This document shows positions 1-5,534 of a DNA stretch of 17,881 nucleotides, piece after piece; the first letter of the stretch is position 1; the number at the start of each line of letters is the position of its first letter. The notes under the pieces are model-generated. The model searched no databases. It saw only the letters and a program-made list of their open reading frames with translations, and was not told the origin of the DNA. Source of the stretch: Candidatus Collierbacteria bacterium (GTDB lineage: Bacteria; Patescibacteriota; Microgenomatia; UBA1400; MFAQ01); contig DQFC01000038.1 of NCBI GenBank assembly GCA_003531665.1, positions 20,083 through 37,963 on the forward strand, written 5' to 3'. The translations under genes and the position numbers were made by a program.

Positions 1-391
1 CTCGTCTGAAATAATATGGATACAGAGTCTACAAGCTTAGATTGCCGATTTTCCATAAAGCTTCAGGCAAACAAGAACACTTTATGGTCGACTTAGAATA
101 AGTTAGTCCTCAAGCCTAAATCAAACTTGAAGCATTCAATCCGGTGTTTTTTCGCCTGAGTGAGAGCCCGGGATCCACTATTCTCTCAGACGTCTTTAAG
201 CTACAGTTTAGGCAAAAGCGTAAACGGGAGCGAAAGATTTGATCTCATTAGCGAGGGATTTTACTCCACTAGCAACGAAACCAAGTAACTTGTCTTCTTT
301 ATTGACAGTTGTATTTTGGTCTTTTTGACTCCTATTACCAAAGGAGGCTTGCGACTGTAAACGTACTATTCCATCGATTCCTGTCGTCCCC
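1..391 (-). ncRNA. ssrA: tmRNA (transfer-messenger RNA), 3' end outside window
   Basis: Read on the minus strand, the RNA begins GGGGACGACAGGAATCGATG at 391, the signature tmRNA 5' end (half of the tRNA-like domain). A tag reading frame follows: the likely resume codon is GCT at 252-250 and the frame ends at TAA 210-208, giving ANEIKSFAPVYAFA. The remaining ~207 nt would hold the pseudoknot region and the start of the tRNA-like 3' half; an AAGCTTGTAGA stretch typical of the 3' domain is visible near 40. The T-arm and CCA end, probably ~30 nt, lie beyond base 1. The tag ends AFA instead of the common LAA. tmRNA with SmpB rescues stalled ribosomes and marks the nascent chain for proteolysis; smpB lies just upstream on the same strand. 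The resume codon is inferred from the ANE- start seen in other tags. Confidence 0.93.
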
Positions 392-398
392 AATACCT

Positions 399-429
399 AT
401 AATATACCACGAATGAGCGTAAATGACAA
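399..429 (-). promoter_or_regulatory. ssrA promoter
   Basis: On the minus strand TTGTCA (429-424) is followed after 17 bp by TATATT (406-401), with the tmRNA 5' G at 391. This fits a sigma-70 type promoter and would let ssrA be transcribed independently of the smpB unit. Confidence 0.6.
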
Positions 430-479
430 CTATTTTGGTAGGCTCGCACGATGCAAAATGGTTTAACAGAGACGAATGT

Positions 480-722
480 TTAGGCACGAAGACCTCTGAG
501 GAAACCAACTTTTTCGGTTAAATTGACACCCATCATTTGGTCCCTGCTGGCTTGCATTACAACCGCGGCCAAAAAAAGGTCAAATTCATTTTCATCCATG
601 ACTTTAATCTTCGCCTTGATGCCCTCTTGATACTTTTTTAAGCTCATTTTGGCCGTAAATTCACCACCCCAAGGATACTTGGAAACACACTCAGGCATGA
701 TTTTTGTCCAGAACAGGTCCAT
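480..722 (-). CDS. hypothetical protein between smpB and ssrA
   Basis: An 80-aa open frame starting MDLFWTKIMPEC, in the 347-nt gap between smpB and ssrA on the same strand. I chose ATG at 722 over the in-frame ATG at 737 because an AAAGGA Shine-Dalgarno-like motif sits 6 nt before 722, one of very few in the window; the 737 start would place it inside the gene. The protein is soluble, mixed charge, with a methionine-rich middle and no signal peptide, membrane helix or motif I recognise. Its position suggests co-transcription with smpB, but nothing in the sequence ties it to ribosome rescue. I do not recognise the family; that it is a gene rests on the open frame, the ribosome site and the tight packing (15 nt after the smpB stop). 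Confidence 0.6.
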   Translation of the reverse strand: MDLFWTKIMPECVSKYPWGGEFTAKMSLKKYQEGIKAKIKVMDENEFDLFLAAVVMQASRDQMMGVNLTEKVGFLRGLRA

Positions 723-737
723 TTTTTGTCCTTTCAT

Positions 738-1175
738 CTATTGGTTTTTTAAACGTCTCGCCAGGCTCAAGTTTGAGACTCTTTTTTTAATCAACTCACG
801 TTTTTCAAACTTCTTTTTGCCTCGAACTAGAGCTACCTGCACCTTTACGAGACTACCCTTATTATACAGCTTCATAGGCACCAAAGTCAAACCGGCCGAT
901 CTCATTTTCGACTGCATAGCCACGAGTTCCTTCTTGTGAAGAAGGAGTTTTCTGGTCCGTGCCGGGTCGTAGCTCTCGGAAGTAGTGAACTTATACTTCT
1001 GAATGTTGAGGCCAATGAGATAGGTACCGTCTTCTTTAATAAGGATCCTGGCACCCGCAAAGTTTGCTCCCCCTCCTCGGATACTTTTTACTTCAGATCC
1101 GGATAATTCAATTCCAGCCTCAAATGACTCAATTACCTCGTAATCAAAAAATGCCTTTTTATTCTGAGCCAACAT
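738..1175 (-). CDS. smpB: SsrA-binding protein SmpB
   Basis: 145 aa, close to the usual SmpB length. SmpB binds the tRNA-like domain of tmRNA and delivers it to stalled ribosomes. Recognisable features are the N-terminal NKKAFFDYEVIESFEAGIEL segment, the LSGSEVKSIRGG strand-turn, an ARTRKLLLHKKEL region, VPMKLYNKGSLVKVQVALVRGKK, and the basic C-terminal tail KRELIKKRVSNLSLARRLK that enters the decoding centre in characterised SmpB. The frame is open upstream to 1385, but that extension overlaps comF on the other strand and has no SmpB similarity, so ATG 1175 is the start. A TATAAT box ends 6 nt before it, suggesting a leaderless message. ssrA lies downstream on the same strand. Identification is very secure. 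Confidence 0.96.
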   Translation of the reverse strand: MLAQNKKAFFDYEVIESFEAGIELSGSEVKSIRGGGANFAGARILIKEDGTYLIGLNIQKYKFTTSESYDPARTRKLLLHKKELVAMQSKMRSAGLTLVPMKLYNKGSLVKVQVALVRGKKKFEKRELIKKRVSNLSLARRLKNQ

Positions 1176-1181
1176 AGCTCT

Positions 1182-1187
1182 ATTATA
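1182..1187 (-). promoter_or_regulatory. -10 box of smpB (leaderless)
   Basis: A perfect TATAAT on the minus strand, 6 nt before the smpB ATG, so transcription would begin at or next to the start codon. No good -35 is visible. Confidence 0.55.
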
Positions 1188-1239
1188 CGGATAAGTTCTT
1201 GGTTCTTGGTAATTGGTTGTTTGATGGGTAAGATTGAGT

Positions 1240-1911
1240 ATGATCTGGGAGGCGATAATAGATTTTGTTTTTCCAAAGGTGTGTGTGGGGTGTGGAATTG
1301 GTGGAAGTTTTTTGTGCAAGGAGTGTAAAAACAGACTAGATTTTGTGGACCAAATTTGCCCGATGTGCGGAGAGGGATCTCTCATGGGATGGACCCACTC
1401 AAGGTGTAAGGACCGATATGGTATGGACGGACTTATTGCGATTTATGAATACCAAGAACCAATAGCTCGAGCGGTGGTAGATGGAATAAAGTATGGGTTT
1501 AACCGAGAGCTGATTAGTATTGCGTTGAAAGACTTCAGATTTGAAACCGGAGAATGCTTTGATTTTTTAATTCCGGTTCCTCTTTATTTCTATAGAGAGA
1601 ATTGGCGAGGGTTTAATCAGGCCAGGGAGTTGGGCGAAGTTGTTGGTTCAAAGTTATTGGTTCCGGTGGAGAATATCTTAGAAAGAAAGAGGAATACGAA
1701 GCAACAGGTGATGATGAAAACCAGAGAGGAGCGAGAGAACAATATATCGGGTGCTTTTGTGGTTGGGAATGAGTGGAAGGGAAAACTCAGAAAAAAGAAA
1801 TTGTTACTCGTCGATGATGTCTTCACCAGCGGTGCCGATATGCGGGAGTGTTCAAAAATGCTGAAAAAAGCTGGAGCGGAGGTGGTGTGGGGGCTGGCAC
1901 TTGCTCATTAA
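1240..1911 (+). CDS. comF: ComF family protein (double zinc ribbon phosphoribosyltransferase)
   Basis: About 223 aa. The N-terminus carries a zinc ribbon with paired cysteines (CVGCG, CKEC, then CPMCGEG), followed by a type I phosphoribosyltransferase fold. In the C-terminal half, LLLVDDVFTSGADM is the PRPP-binding loop (two acidic residues followed by T-S-G). The FNQARELGEV and ERKRNTKQQ segments are characteristic of ComF/GntX proteins. ComF supports natural DNA uptake in competent bacteria; its biochemical role is not settled. A TTG at 1234 is in frame, but ATG 1240 places the expected LFP-x-x-C-x-x-C start near the N-terminus and sits 5 nt after a TAAGAT box. The gene is divergent from smpB across ~64 bp. 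The family call is firm; a role in competence here is only inferred, since no other com gene is in view. Confidence 0.92.
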   Translation: MIWEAIIDFVFPKVCVGCGIGGSFLCKECKNRLDFVDQICPMCGEGSLMGWTHSRCKDRYGMDGLIAIYEYQEPIARAVVDGIKYGFNRELISIALKDFRFETGECFDFLIPVPLYFYRENWRGFNQARELGEVVGSKLLVPVENILERKRNTKQQVMMKTREERENNISGAFVVGNEWKGKLRKKKLLLVDDVFTSGADMRECSKMLKKAGAEVVWGLALAH

Positions 1912-1916
1912 TCGTC

Positions 1917-1922
1917 TACAAT
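1917..1922 (+). promoter_or_regulatory. -10 box of the zinc importer operon
   Basis: TACAAT ends 7 nt before the znuA GTG at 1930. A CTGGCA (1894-1899; 4 of 6 match to TTGACA) lies 17 bp upstream, inside the comF 3' end. Suggests a leaderless operon message. No Zur- or MntR-like operator was recognised. Confidence 0.5.
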
Positions 1923-1929
1923 ATTTAGT

Positions 1930-2823
1930 GTGAAGCGTGATTTTATTTTGGGTCTAATCTTGGTTTGTGTTTTTTTGATTATGGGTATGGGGATGTGGCA
2001 AATAGTTTCCGAGCGAGGTACGGAAGTGGGGACAACAAGGGTTTCAGTGGTAGCTTCGTTTTATCCTTTGGCTTTTCTGGCTGATGAAATCGGAAAAGAG
2101 AAGATTGCGGTGAAAAATTTGACGCCGGTGGGAGTTGAGCCACACGAATACGAACCTACAGCCAGAGATATGGTGGAGATACAACAAGCAAAACTGCTGA
2201 TTCTTAATGGAGAAAACTTTGAAGGATGGGTAAAAAAAGTGAAAAGCGAATTGAAGAATGTATTGGTGGTCGAGGCGGCAAAAGATCTAATGATAGAGAA
2301 TGACGTTCATGTATGGTTATCGCCGGAGCTGGCCAAACAAGAGGCCAGGGTGATATTGTCCGGTTTGGTCCAAATCGACCCACTTAACCGTGATTACTAT
2401 ATGGAAAACGAAAAATTATTGGAGAATAAGCTGGAAAAGATGACGGTGGACTTTCGAAATGGTCTGTCCAACTGTACTCATCAGGAGATCATTGTCTCTC
2501 ATGGGGCATTTGGGTATCTAGCCCGAGAATTTGGTTTAAAACAGGTAGCAATATCGGGCATTTCTCCCGATGAGGAACCTTCAATGAAACAACTGACTGA
2601 AGTGGCACAGTTTGCTAGGAAGAATAATGTAAAATACATTTTCTTTGAAAGACTGATTAGTCCAAAATTGGCCGAAACAATTGCTGAAGAAGTAGGGGCA
2701 AAAACTTTGGTATTGGACCCGATCGAAGGAATCGATAATAATGATATTGCTGTAGGTAAAAATTACCTAACGATCATGGAAGATAATTTAGCAAATTTGA
2801 GAACCGCATTAGAATGCCGGTAG
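1930..2823 (+). CDS. znuA: Metal ABC transporter substrate-binding protein (ZnuA/TroA family)
   Basis: 297 aa; captures Zn(II) or Mn(II) outside the membrane and hands it to the ZnuB-type permease. An N-terminal hydrophobic segment (residues ~4-24) acts as signal or anchor; there is no lipobox cysteine. Likely metal ligands are visible: H72 in PVGVEPHEYEP, H127 in VHVWLSP, H191 in SHGAFGYLA and D263 in LDPIEG. The two lobes are joined by the long helix region ~155-180. The His-rich loop of many zinc-specific ZnuA proteins is missing, so manganese cannot be excluded. The start is GTG, 7 nt after a TACAAT box. The stop overlaps the start of the ATPase gene, typical of a translationally coupled operon. 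Family is secure; metal preference is not. Confidence 0.93.
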   Translation: MKRDFILGLILVCVFLIMGMGMWQIVSERGTEVGTTRVSVVASFYPLAFLADEIGKEKIAVKNLTPVGVEPHEYEPTARDMVEIQQAKLLILNGENFEGWVKKVKSELKNVLVVEAAKDLMIENDVHVWLSPELAKQEARVILSGLVQIDPLNRDYYMENEKLLENKLEKMTVDFRNGLSNCTHQEIIVSHGAFGYLAREFGLKQVAISGISPDEEPSMKQLTEVAQFARKNNVKYIFFERLISPKLAETIAEEVGAKTLVLDPIEGIDNNDIAVGKNYLTIMEDNLANLRTALECR

Positions 2824-3578
2824 ACCATACAAAAAATATTATTGAAGTTGAAGGGGTGTCGTTTGCCTATAACGAAGATTTGGTGTTGGAGAAAGTGAAT
2901 CTTAACATTCACAAAGGAGATTATCTGGGGGTGATCGGTCCAAATGGCGGCGGTAAAACTACTTTGATAAAAATAATGCTGGGGCTTCTGGAACCCTCTG
3001 CCGGATCTGTAAGGATGTTTGGCCAGGAGATCCGCGATTTTAAAGATCGATCTAAGATTGGATATGTGCCTCAGAAAGTGATCAACTTCGATGTAAACTT
3101 TCCGGCGACCGTATATGAGGTGGTGGCCATGGGAAGATACGGCAAACGAGGATTATTTAAGTCATTGGGCAAAGATGATAAAAAAATTGTCAACGAATCT
3201 CTAAAGCAAGTAGAGATGTATGAGTTTAGGGATAGAATAATTGGTGACCTTTCGGGAGGACAACAACAAAGAGTGTTTATTGCGAGAGCTTTGGCCGGGC
3301 AACCCGAAGTGATATTTTTGGATGAACCAATGGCGGGAGTGGACGTCCTGGCACAGGATCAGTTTTACCAGCTTCTTAAAAGACTTAATCACGAACTAGA
3401 AATTACTCTAGTTTTCATTTCTCACGATATTGAGGCCGTAGTAAATGAGGTGACAGAAATTGCTTTTGTAAATAGAAGCTTGAGTTACGACGATGATCCC
3501 AAGAATTTTGTAAAAGGGGATCTGGAAAGGCTTTATGGAGACAAGAAGTTTATTCATCATCACCACGAACATGCTTGA
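2814..3578 (+). CDS. znuC: Metal ABC transporter ATP-binding protein (ZnuC-like)
   Basis: 254 aa ABC ATPase that powers the importer. Motifs in order: Walker A GPNGGGKT (42-49), Q-loop Q87 in YVPQ, signature LSGGQQQR (146-153), Walker B VIFLDEP (166-172) and H-loop H204 in ISHD. The C-terminus ends in a histidine cluster (HHHHEHA), which could bind metal, as in some zinc and manganese ABC systems. The ATG at 2814 lies inside the 3' end of the substrate-binding protein gene (10-nt overlap), and the 3' end overlaps the permease gene, so all three are probably one transcript with coupled translation. Identification as a metal-importer ATPase rests on both sequence and neighbours. Confidence 0.95.
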   Translation: MPVDHTKNIIEVEGVSFAYNEDLVLEKVNLNIHKGDYLGVIGPNGGGKTTLIKIMLGLLEPSAGSVRMFGQEIRDFKDRSKIGYVPQKVINFDVNFPATVYEVVAMGRYGKRGLFKSLGKDDKKIVNESLKQVEMYEFRDRIIGDLSGGQQQRVFIARALAGQPEVIFLDEPMAGVDVLAQDQFYQLLKRLNHELEITLVFISHDIEAVVNEVTEIAFVNRSLSYDDDPKNFVKGDLERLYGDKKFIHHHHEHA

Positions 3579-4368
3579 TATATTTCAATATGGCTTTGCT
3601 ATACGAGGATTGGAAGCCGGAATCATTATCGGAATGATTGCTCCTCTGATCGGCATGTTTTTGGTACTGAGGCGGTATTCTTTGATCGCCGATACTTTGG
3701 CTCATGTGTCTTTGGCCGGAATAGCTGTCGGATTTTTATTTCAAATCAATCCAATAGTGACCGCGATGGTCTCCACAGTTTTGTCTTCTGTCGTGATCGA
3801 AAGGTTAAGAAGCTCCAAGAAAGTTTATGGCGAGTCGGCGTTGGCAATATTCCTGTCCGGGAGTCTTGCCTTGGCGGTAGTTCTTATCAGTTTGGCACAC
3901 GGCTTTAACGTGGGACTACTAAATTATTTATTTGGATCGATCGTGACAGTTAAGCAAATGGATCTCTATATCATTGGAGGTTTGGGGGCAGTGGTAGCCG
4001 GTGTATTGTATTTATTCTATAAAGAGCTGGTTTACATTTCTTTTGACGAGGAGTCGGCTCAGGTGAGCGGCATTCCCACCAGAATGATCAATACCCTGCT
4101 GATCATACTGTCGGCATTAACGGTGTCGCTGTCGATCCCGATCGTGGGAGTACTATTGATATCGGCACTGATGGTGATACCGGTGGTGACGGCTTTACAG
4201 TTCCGGAGGAGTTTTATGAAGACGATTGTAATTGCGGAATTGATATCCATATTTTCGGTGGTGGCGGGGATATTCGTCTCGTTTTATCTAAATCTTTCGA
4301 CCGGAGGAACAATAGTGTTAATTTCTCTAGTCGTTTTTGTGGTATCTCTTTTGTTGAGAAGAAGATAA
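3571..4368 (+). CDS. znuB: Metal ABC transporter permease (ZnuB family)
   Basis: About 265 aa, with eight or nine hydrophobic helices of the ABC-3 permease family. Diagnostic stretches are RRYSLIADTLAHVSLAGIAVGF, LISALMVIPVVTALQ and the closing helix before the RRR tail. It forms the membrane channel for the metal delivered by the substrate-binding protein. I prefer ATG 3571, giving MLDIFQYGFAIRGLEAG, which matches the usual start of the family and overlaps the ATPase stop by 8 nt. An in-frame ATG at 3535 would add 12 residues and has a GGAAAGG upstream, so it remains possible. The third gene of the importer operon; the downstream 81 nt hold a weak stem (CTGCG/CGCAG near 4371-4392) followed by a short T-rich stretch. 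Confidence 0.94.
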   Translation: MLDIFQYGFAIRGLEAGIIIGMIAPLIGMFLVLRRYSLIADTLAHVSLAGIAVGFLFQINPIVTAMVSTVLSSVVIERLRSSKKVYGESALAIFLSGSLALAVVLISLAHGFNVGLLNYLFGSIVTVKQMDLYIIGGLGAVVAGVLYLFYKELVYISFDEESAQVSGIPTRMINTLLIILSALTVSLSIPIVGVLLISALMVIPVVTALQFRRSFMKTIVIAELISIFSVVAGIFVSFYLNLSTGGTIVLISLVVFVVSLLLRRR

Positions 4369-4437
4369 GTCTGCGGGGAGCTTAGGACGCAGCCAGAAAT
4401 TTTATTAAGGTACGTGAATTTAAAAAAATGAAGGAGA

Positions 4438-4443
4438 TATAAT
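4438..4443 (+). promoter_or_regulatory. -10 box of the phosphodiesterase gene
   Basis: Perfect TATAAT, 6 nt before the ATG at 4450. A GGAG lies at 4433-4436 but is partly upstream of the -10 and would not be in the transcript, so the gene is probably leaderless. Confidence 0.55.
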
Positions 4444-4449
4444 AAAGAA

Positions 4450-4977
4450 ATGTTGATAGGAATTATTTCTGACACCCACGATAATCTTCAGGGATTAAAA
4501 AAGGCTATTCAAATTTTTAAAGAAAATAAAGTTGAAATGCTTATTCATTGCGGCGATTGGTGTTCCCCCTTTACTTTAGAATTTTTTGATAGAGAAATGG
4601 AGGGATTTAACATTCCGGTGAAGAGTGTTATTGGAAATAACCATGGAGACATCAAAAGGATAATCGTGAGTAATCATCGAATGAAGAATCCAATTGAATG
4701 GCCAAAGACGGTCACTCTGAAACTTGACATTGACAATAAAAAAACAATTATTTATCACGGTGATGATTTTGATATATTAAACGCGTTAATCGACTGTCAA
4801 AAATACGACATAATTTTCACTGGGCATTTGCATAGAGTTAGAAATGAAGTGGTTGGAAAAACGCTGATTATTAACCCTGGTTCAACCAGCTTTGCGTGTG
4901 AGAGTGAAATTACTGAAGAGGCTAGTGTCGCTATTTATAACACCCAAACAGATAAAGCAGAAATTATCAGATTTTGA
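4450..4977 (+). CDS. YfcE/MJ0936 family metallophosphodiesterase
   Basis: 175 aa, the normal length for the small calcineurin-like phosphodiesterases of the YfcE/MJ0936 group, which hydrolyse phosphodiesters with two metal ions. All metal-binding motifs are present: D8 and H10 (SDTH), D36 (HCGD), N63-N64-H65 (GNNHGD), H103 (YHGDD), and H126/H128 (GHLH). NPGSTS near the C-terminus is also typical. No signal peptide, so cytosolic. It is monocistronic as far as can be seen: the next element downstream is a non-coding region and a tRNA on the opposite strand. The physiological substrate cannot be deduced. Confidence 0.93.
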   Translation: MLIGIISDTHDNLQGLKKAIQIFKENKVEMLIHCGDWCSPFTLEFFDREMEGFNIPVKSVIGNNHGDIKRIIVSNHRMKNPIEWPKTVTLKLDIDNKKTIIYHGDDFDILNALIDCQKYDIIFTGHLHRVRNEVVGKTLIINPGSTSFACESEITEEASVAIYNTQTDKAEIIRF

Positions 4978-4987
4978 TTTCCAATAT

Positions 4988-5005
4988 TTGCGGAGGCGGG
5001 GGGAT
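4988..5005 (-). repeat. Direct-repeat copy of the tRNA-Ser(GCT) 3' end (att-like)
   Basis: 18 bp that match 5131-5148 at 17 of 18 positions in the same orientation, 143 bp apart. The matching copy at 5131-5148 is the 3' strand of the T-stem, the acceptor strand and the first bases after tRNA-Ser(GCT). Upstream similarity to the tRNA stops, so this is a fragment and not a second tRNA. The arrangement resembles the duplicated tRNA end left by site-specific integration. Confidence 0.6.
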
Positions 5006-5040
5006 AGATTCCGCATGGTCACCTGTGGTGCCTCAGGACC

Positions 5041-5076
5041 GGCCTCAGCAGGTTCGTTACGAAACTGCTTCCGGCA
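5041..5076. other. Conserved hairpin element, copy A
   Basis: On the plus strand GGCC-TCA precedes a 9-nt arm GCAGGTTCG (5048-5056), loop TTA (5057-5059), arm CGAAACTGC (5060-5068), then TTCC-GGCA. Arms pair 4 bp + G-A mismatch + 4 bp. It is homologous without gaps to copy B (10884-10919): 27 of 36 identical, and all eight arm differences are four compensatory pair swaps. An outer stem TGTGG (5024-5028) with CCACA (5087-5091) may enclose it. Strand of action unknown. It lies between the two copies of the tRNA-Ser 3' end. Confidence 0.75.
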
Positions 5077-5098
5077 TGTTCGAATCCCACATGGCAAC

Positions 5099-5127
5099 AA
5101 AAAATTCTCACATAAAGCGAGAATTTT
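5099..5127 (-). terminator. Intrinsic terminator of tRNA-Ser(GCT)
   Basis: Perfect 9-bp stem (5101-5109 with 5119-5127), 9-nt loop. On the minus strand it is followed by T6, seven nucleotides after the tRNA end. It might also slow plus-strand transcription from the phosphodiesterase gene, but the T tract on that side is poor. Confidence 0.75.
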
Positions 5128-5133
5128 CTATTG

Positions 5134-5217
5134 CGGAGGCGGTGGGATTCGAACCCACGAGGCCTTGTTAGGCCGCGGGTTAGCAACCCGCTCGAATAAC
5201 CGCTATCGGACGCCTCC
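5134..5217 (-). tRNA. tRNA-Ser(GCT)
   Basis: Class II tRNA on the minus strand: acceptor GGAGGCG/CGCCTCC with G discriminator, anticodon stem GCGGG/CCCGC with loop TTGCTAA (anticodon GCT, reads AGC/AGT), long variable arm (GGCCT/AGGCC), T-arm GTGGG-TTCGAAT-CCCAC. CCA is not encoded. An extended -10 (TGT-TAAAAT, 5236-5228) lies 10 nt upstream. Confidence 0.95.
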
Positions 5218-5227
5218 AACAAACCCT

Positions 5228-5233
5228 ATTTTA
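5228..5233 (-). promoter_or_regulatory. -10 box of tRNA-Ser(GCT)
   Basis: TAAAAT on the minus strand preceded by TGT (extended -10), 10 nt before the tRNA. It forms a divergent pair with the tRNA-Ser(TGA) promoter at 5268. Confidence 0.5.
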
Positions 5234-5267
5234 ACAGTTATTCTCGTTTAACTAGCTTCGCGAATGA

Positions 5268-5273
5268 TAAAAT
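5268..5273 (+). promoter_or_regulatory. -10 box of tRNA-Ser(TGA)
   Basis: TAAAAT 9 nt before the tRNA 5' end; the same box recurs 9-11 nt before other tRNAs in the window. Confidence 0.5.
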
Positions 5274-5282
5274 ATAGCCTGT

Positions 5283-5367
5283 GGAGAGCGGGCAGGACGG
5301 TAATGCGTCAGTCTTGAAAACTGATGAGCGTAAGCTCTAACAGGTTCGACCCCTGTGCTCTCCGCCA
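5283..5367 (+). tRNA. tRNA-Ser(TGA)
   Basis: Class II tRNA. Acceptor GGAGAGC/GCTCTCC, G discriminator, encoded CCA (5365-5367). Anticodon stem TCAGT/ACTGA with loop CTTGAAA gives anticodon TGA. Variable arm GAGC-GTAA-GCTC; T-arm CAGG-TTCGA-CCCCTG region intact. Confidence 0.95.
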
Positions 5368-5368
5368 A

Positions 5369-5402
5369 GGAGGGGTCAGCATACTTCGTATGTAACCTCT
5401 CC
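5369..5402 (+). other. tRNA-acceptor-like minihelix
   Basis: GGAGGGGT (5369-5376) pairs with ACCTCTCC (5395-5402, one G-T pair), enclosing GCATAC-TTC-GTATGT. The 5' strand GGAGGGGTCA is identical to the first ten bases of the tRNA-Ser(ACT) 75 bp downstream, and the 3' strand CTCTCCGC equals the end of the tRNA-Ser(TGA) just upstream. It may be a tRNA remnant or a processing hairpin. Confidence 0.5.
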
Positions 5403-5412
5403 GCGCTCGCAC

Positions 5413-5433
5413 ATGAAGATTCGTAATCTTCAT
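5413..5433 (+). other. Perfect hairpin between two tRNA-Ser genes
   Basis: ATGAAGATT and AATCTTCAT pair over 9 bp around the loop CGT. No T tract follows, so it is not a standard terminator. It may separate or help process the two tRNAs of a joint precursor. Confidence 0.6.
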
Positions 5434-5443
5434 TTGCTCACTT

Positions 5444-5531
5444 GGAGGGGTCACATAGTGGTCTAGTGTAGAGGTTTACTAAACCTCCGTATCGCAAGAT
5501 ACCGCGGGTTCGAATCCCGCCCCCTCCGCCA
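5444..5531 (+). tRNA. tRNA-Ser with anticodon ACT
   Basis: Class II tRNA with a complete cloverleaf: acceptor GGAGGGG/CCCCTCC, G discriminator, encoded CCA (5529-5531), anticodon stem GAGGT/ACCTC, loop TTACTAA, variable arm GTATC-GCAA-GATAC, T-arm GCGGG-TTCGAAT-CCCGC. The anticodon at 5478-5480 is ACT, which reads AGT (Ser). Bacteria normally use GCT for these codons, and the window also encodes a GCT tRNA. The structure looks functional; the anticodon is the oddity. The 3' end lies 3 bp from the stop of the convergent glycosyltransferase gene. Confidence 0.88.
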
Positions 5532-5534
5532 ATA

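Noticed and set aside
1176..1385. N-terminal extension of SmpB by 70 residues
   Set aside because: It overlaps comF on the other strand, lacks SmpB similarity and would place the TATAAT box inside the gene.
5041..5076. Integron attC, IS200/IS605 end, REP sequence or diversity-generating retroelement hairpin
   Set aside because: None of the expected companions (GTTRRRY cores, Y1 transposase, GTAG motif, reverse transcriptase with template/variable repeats) is visible. The resemblance is only that all are hairpins.
4988..5091. Bacterial SRP (4.5S) RNA
   Set aside because: The minus strand has CCGGAAGCAG, but the GGAA is not an apical tetraloop and the conserved SRP domain IV internal loops are missing.
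4990..5100. A second complete tRNA next to tRNA-Ser(GCT), suggested by a GTTCGAATCCC stretch
   Set aside because: No acceptor, D-arm or anticodon arm can be drawn around it; only a 5-bp stem (CATGT/ACATG) closes it.
4892..5251. Open frames across the tRNA-Ser(GCT) region
   Set aside because: They translate the tRNA and hairpins; typical spurious tRNA-derived peptides.
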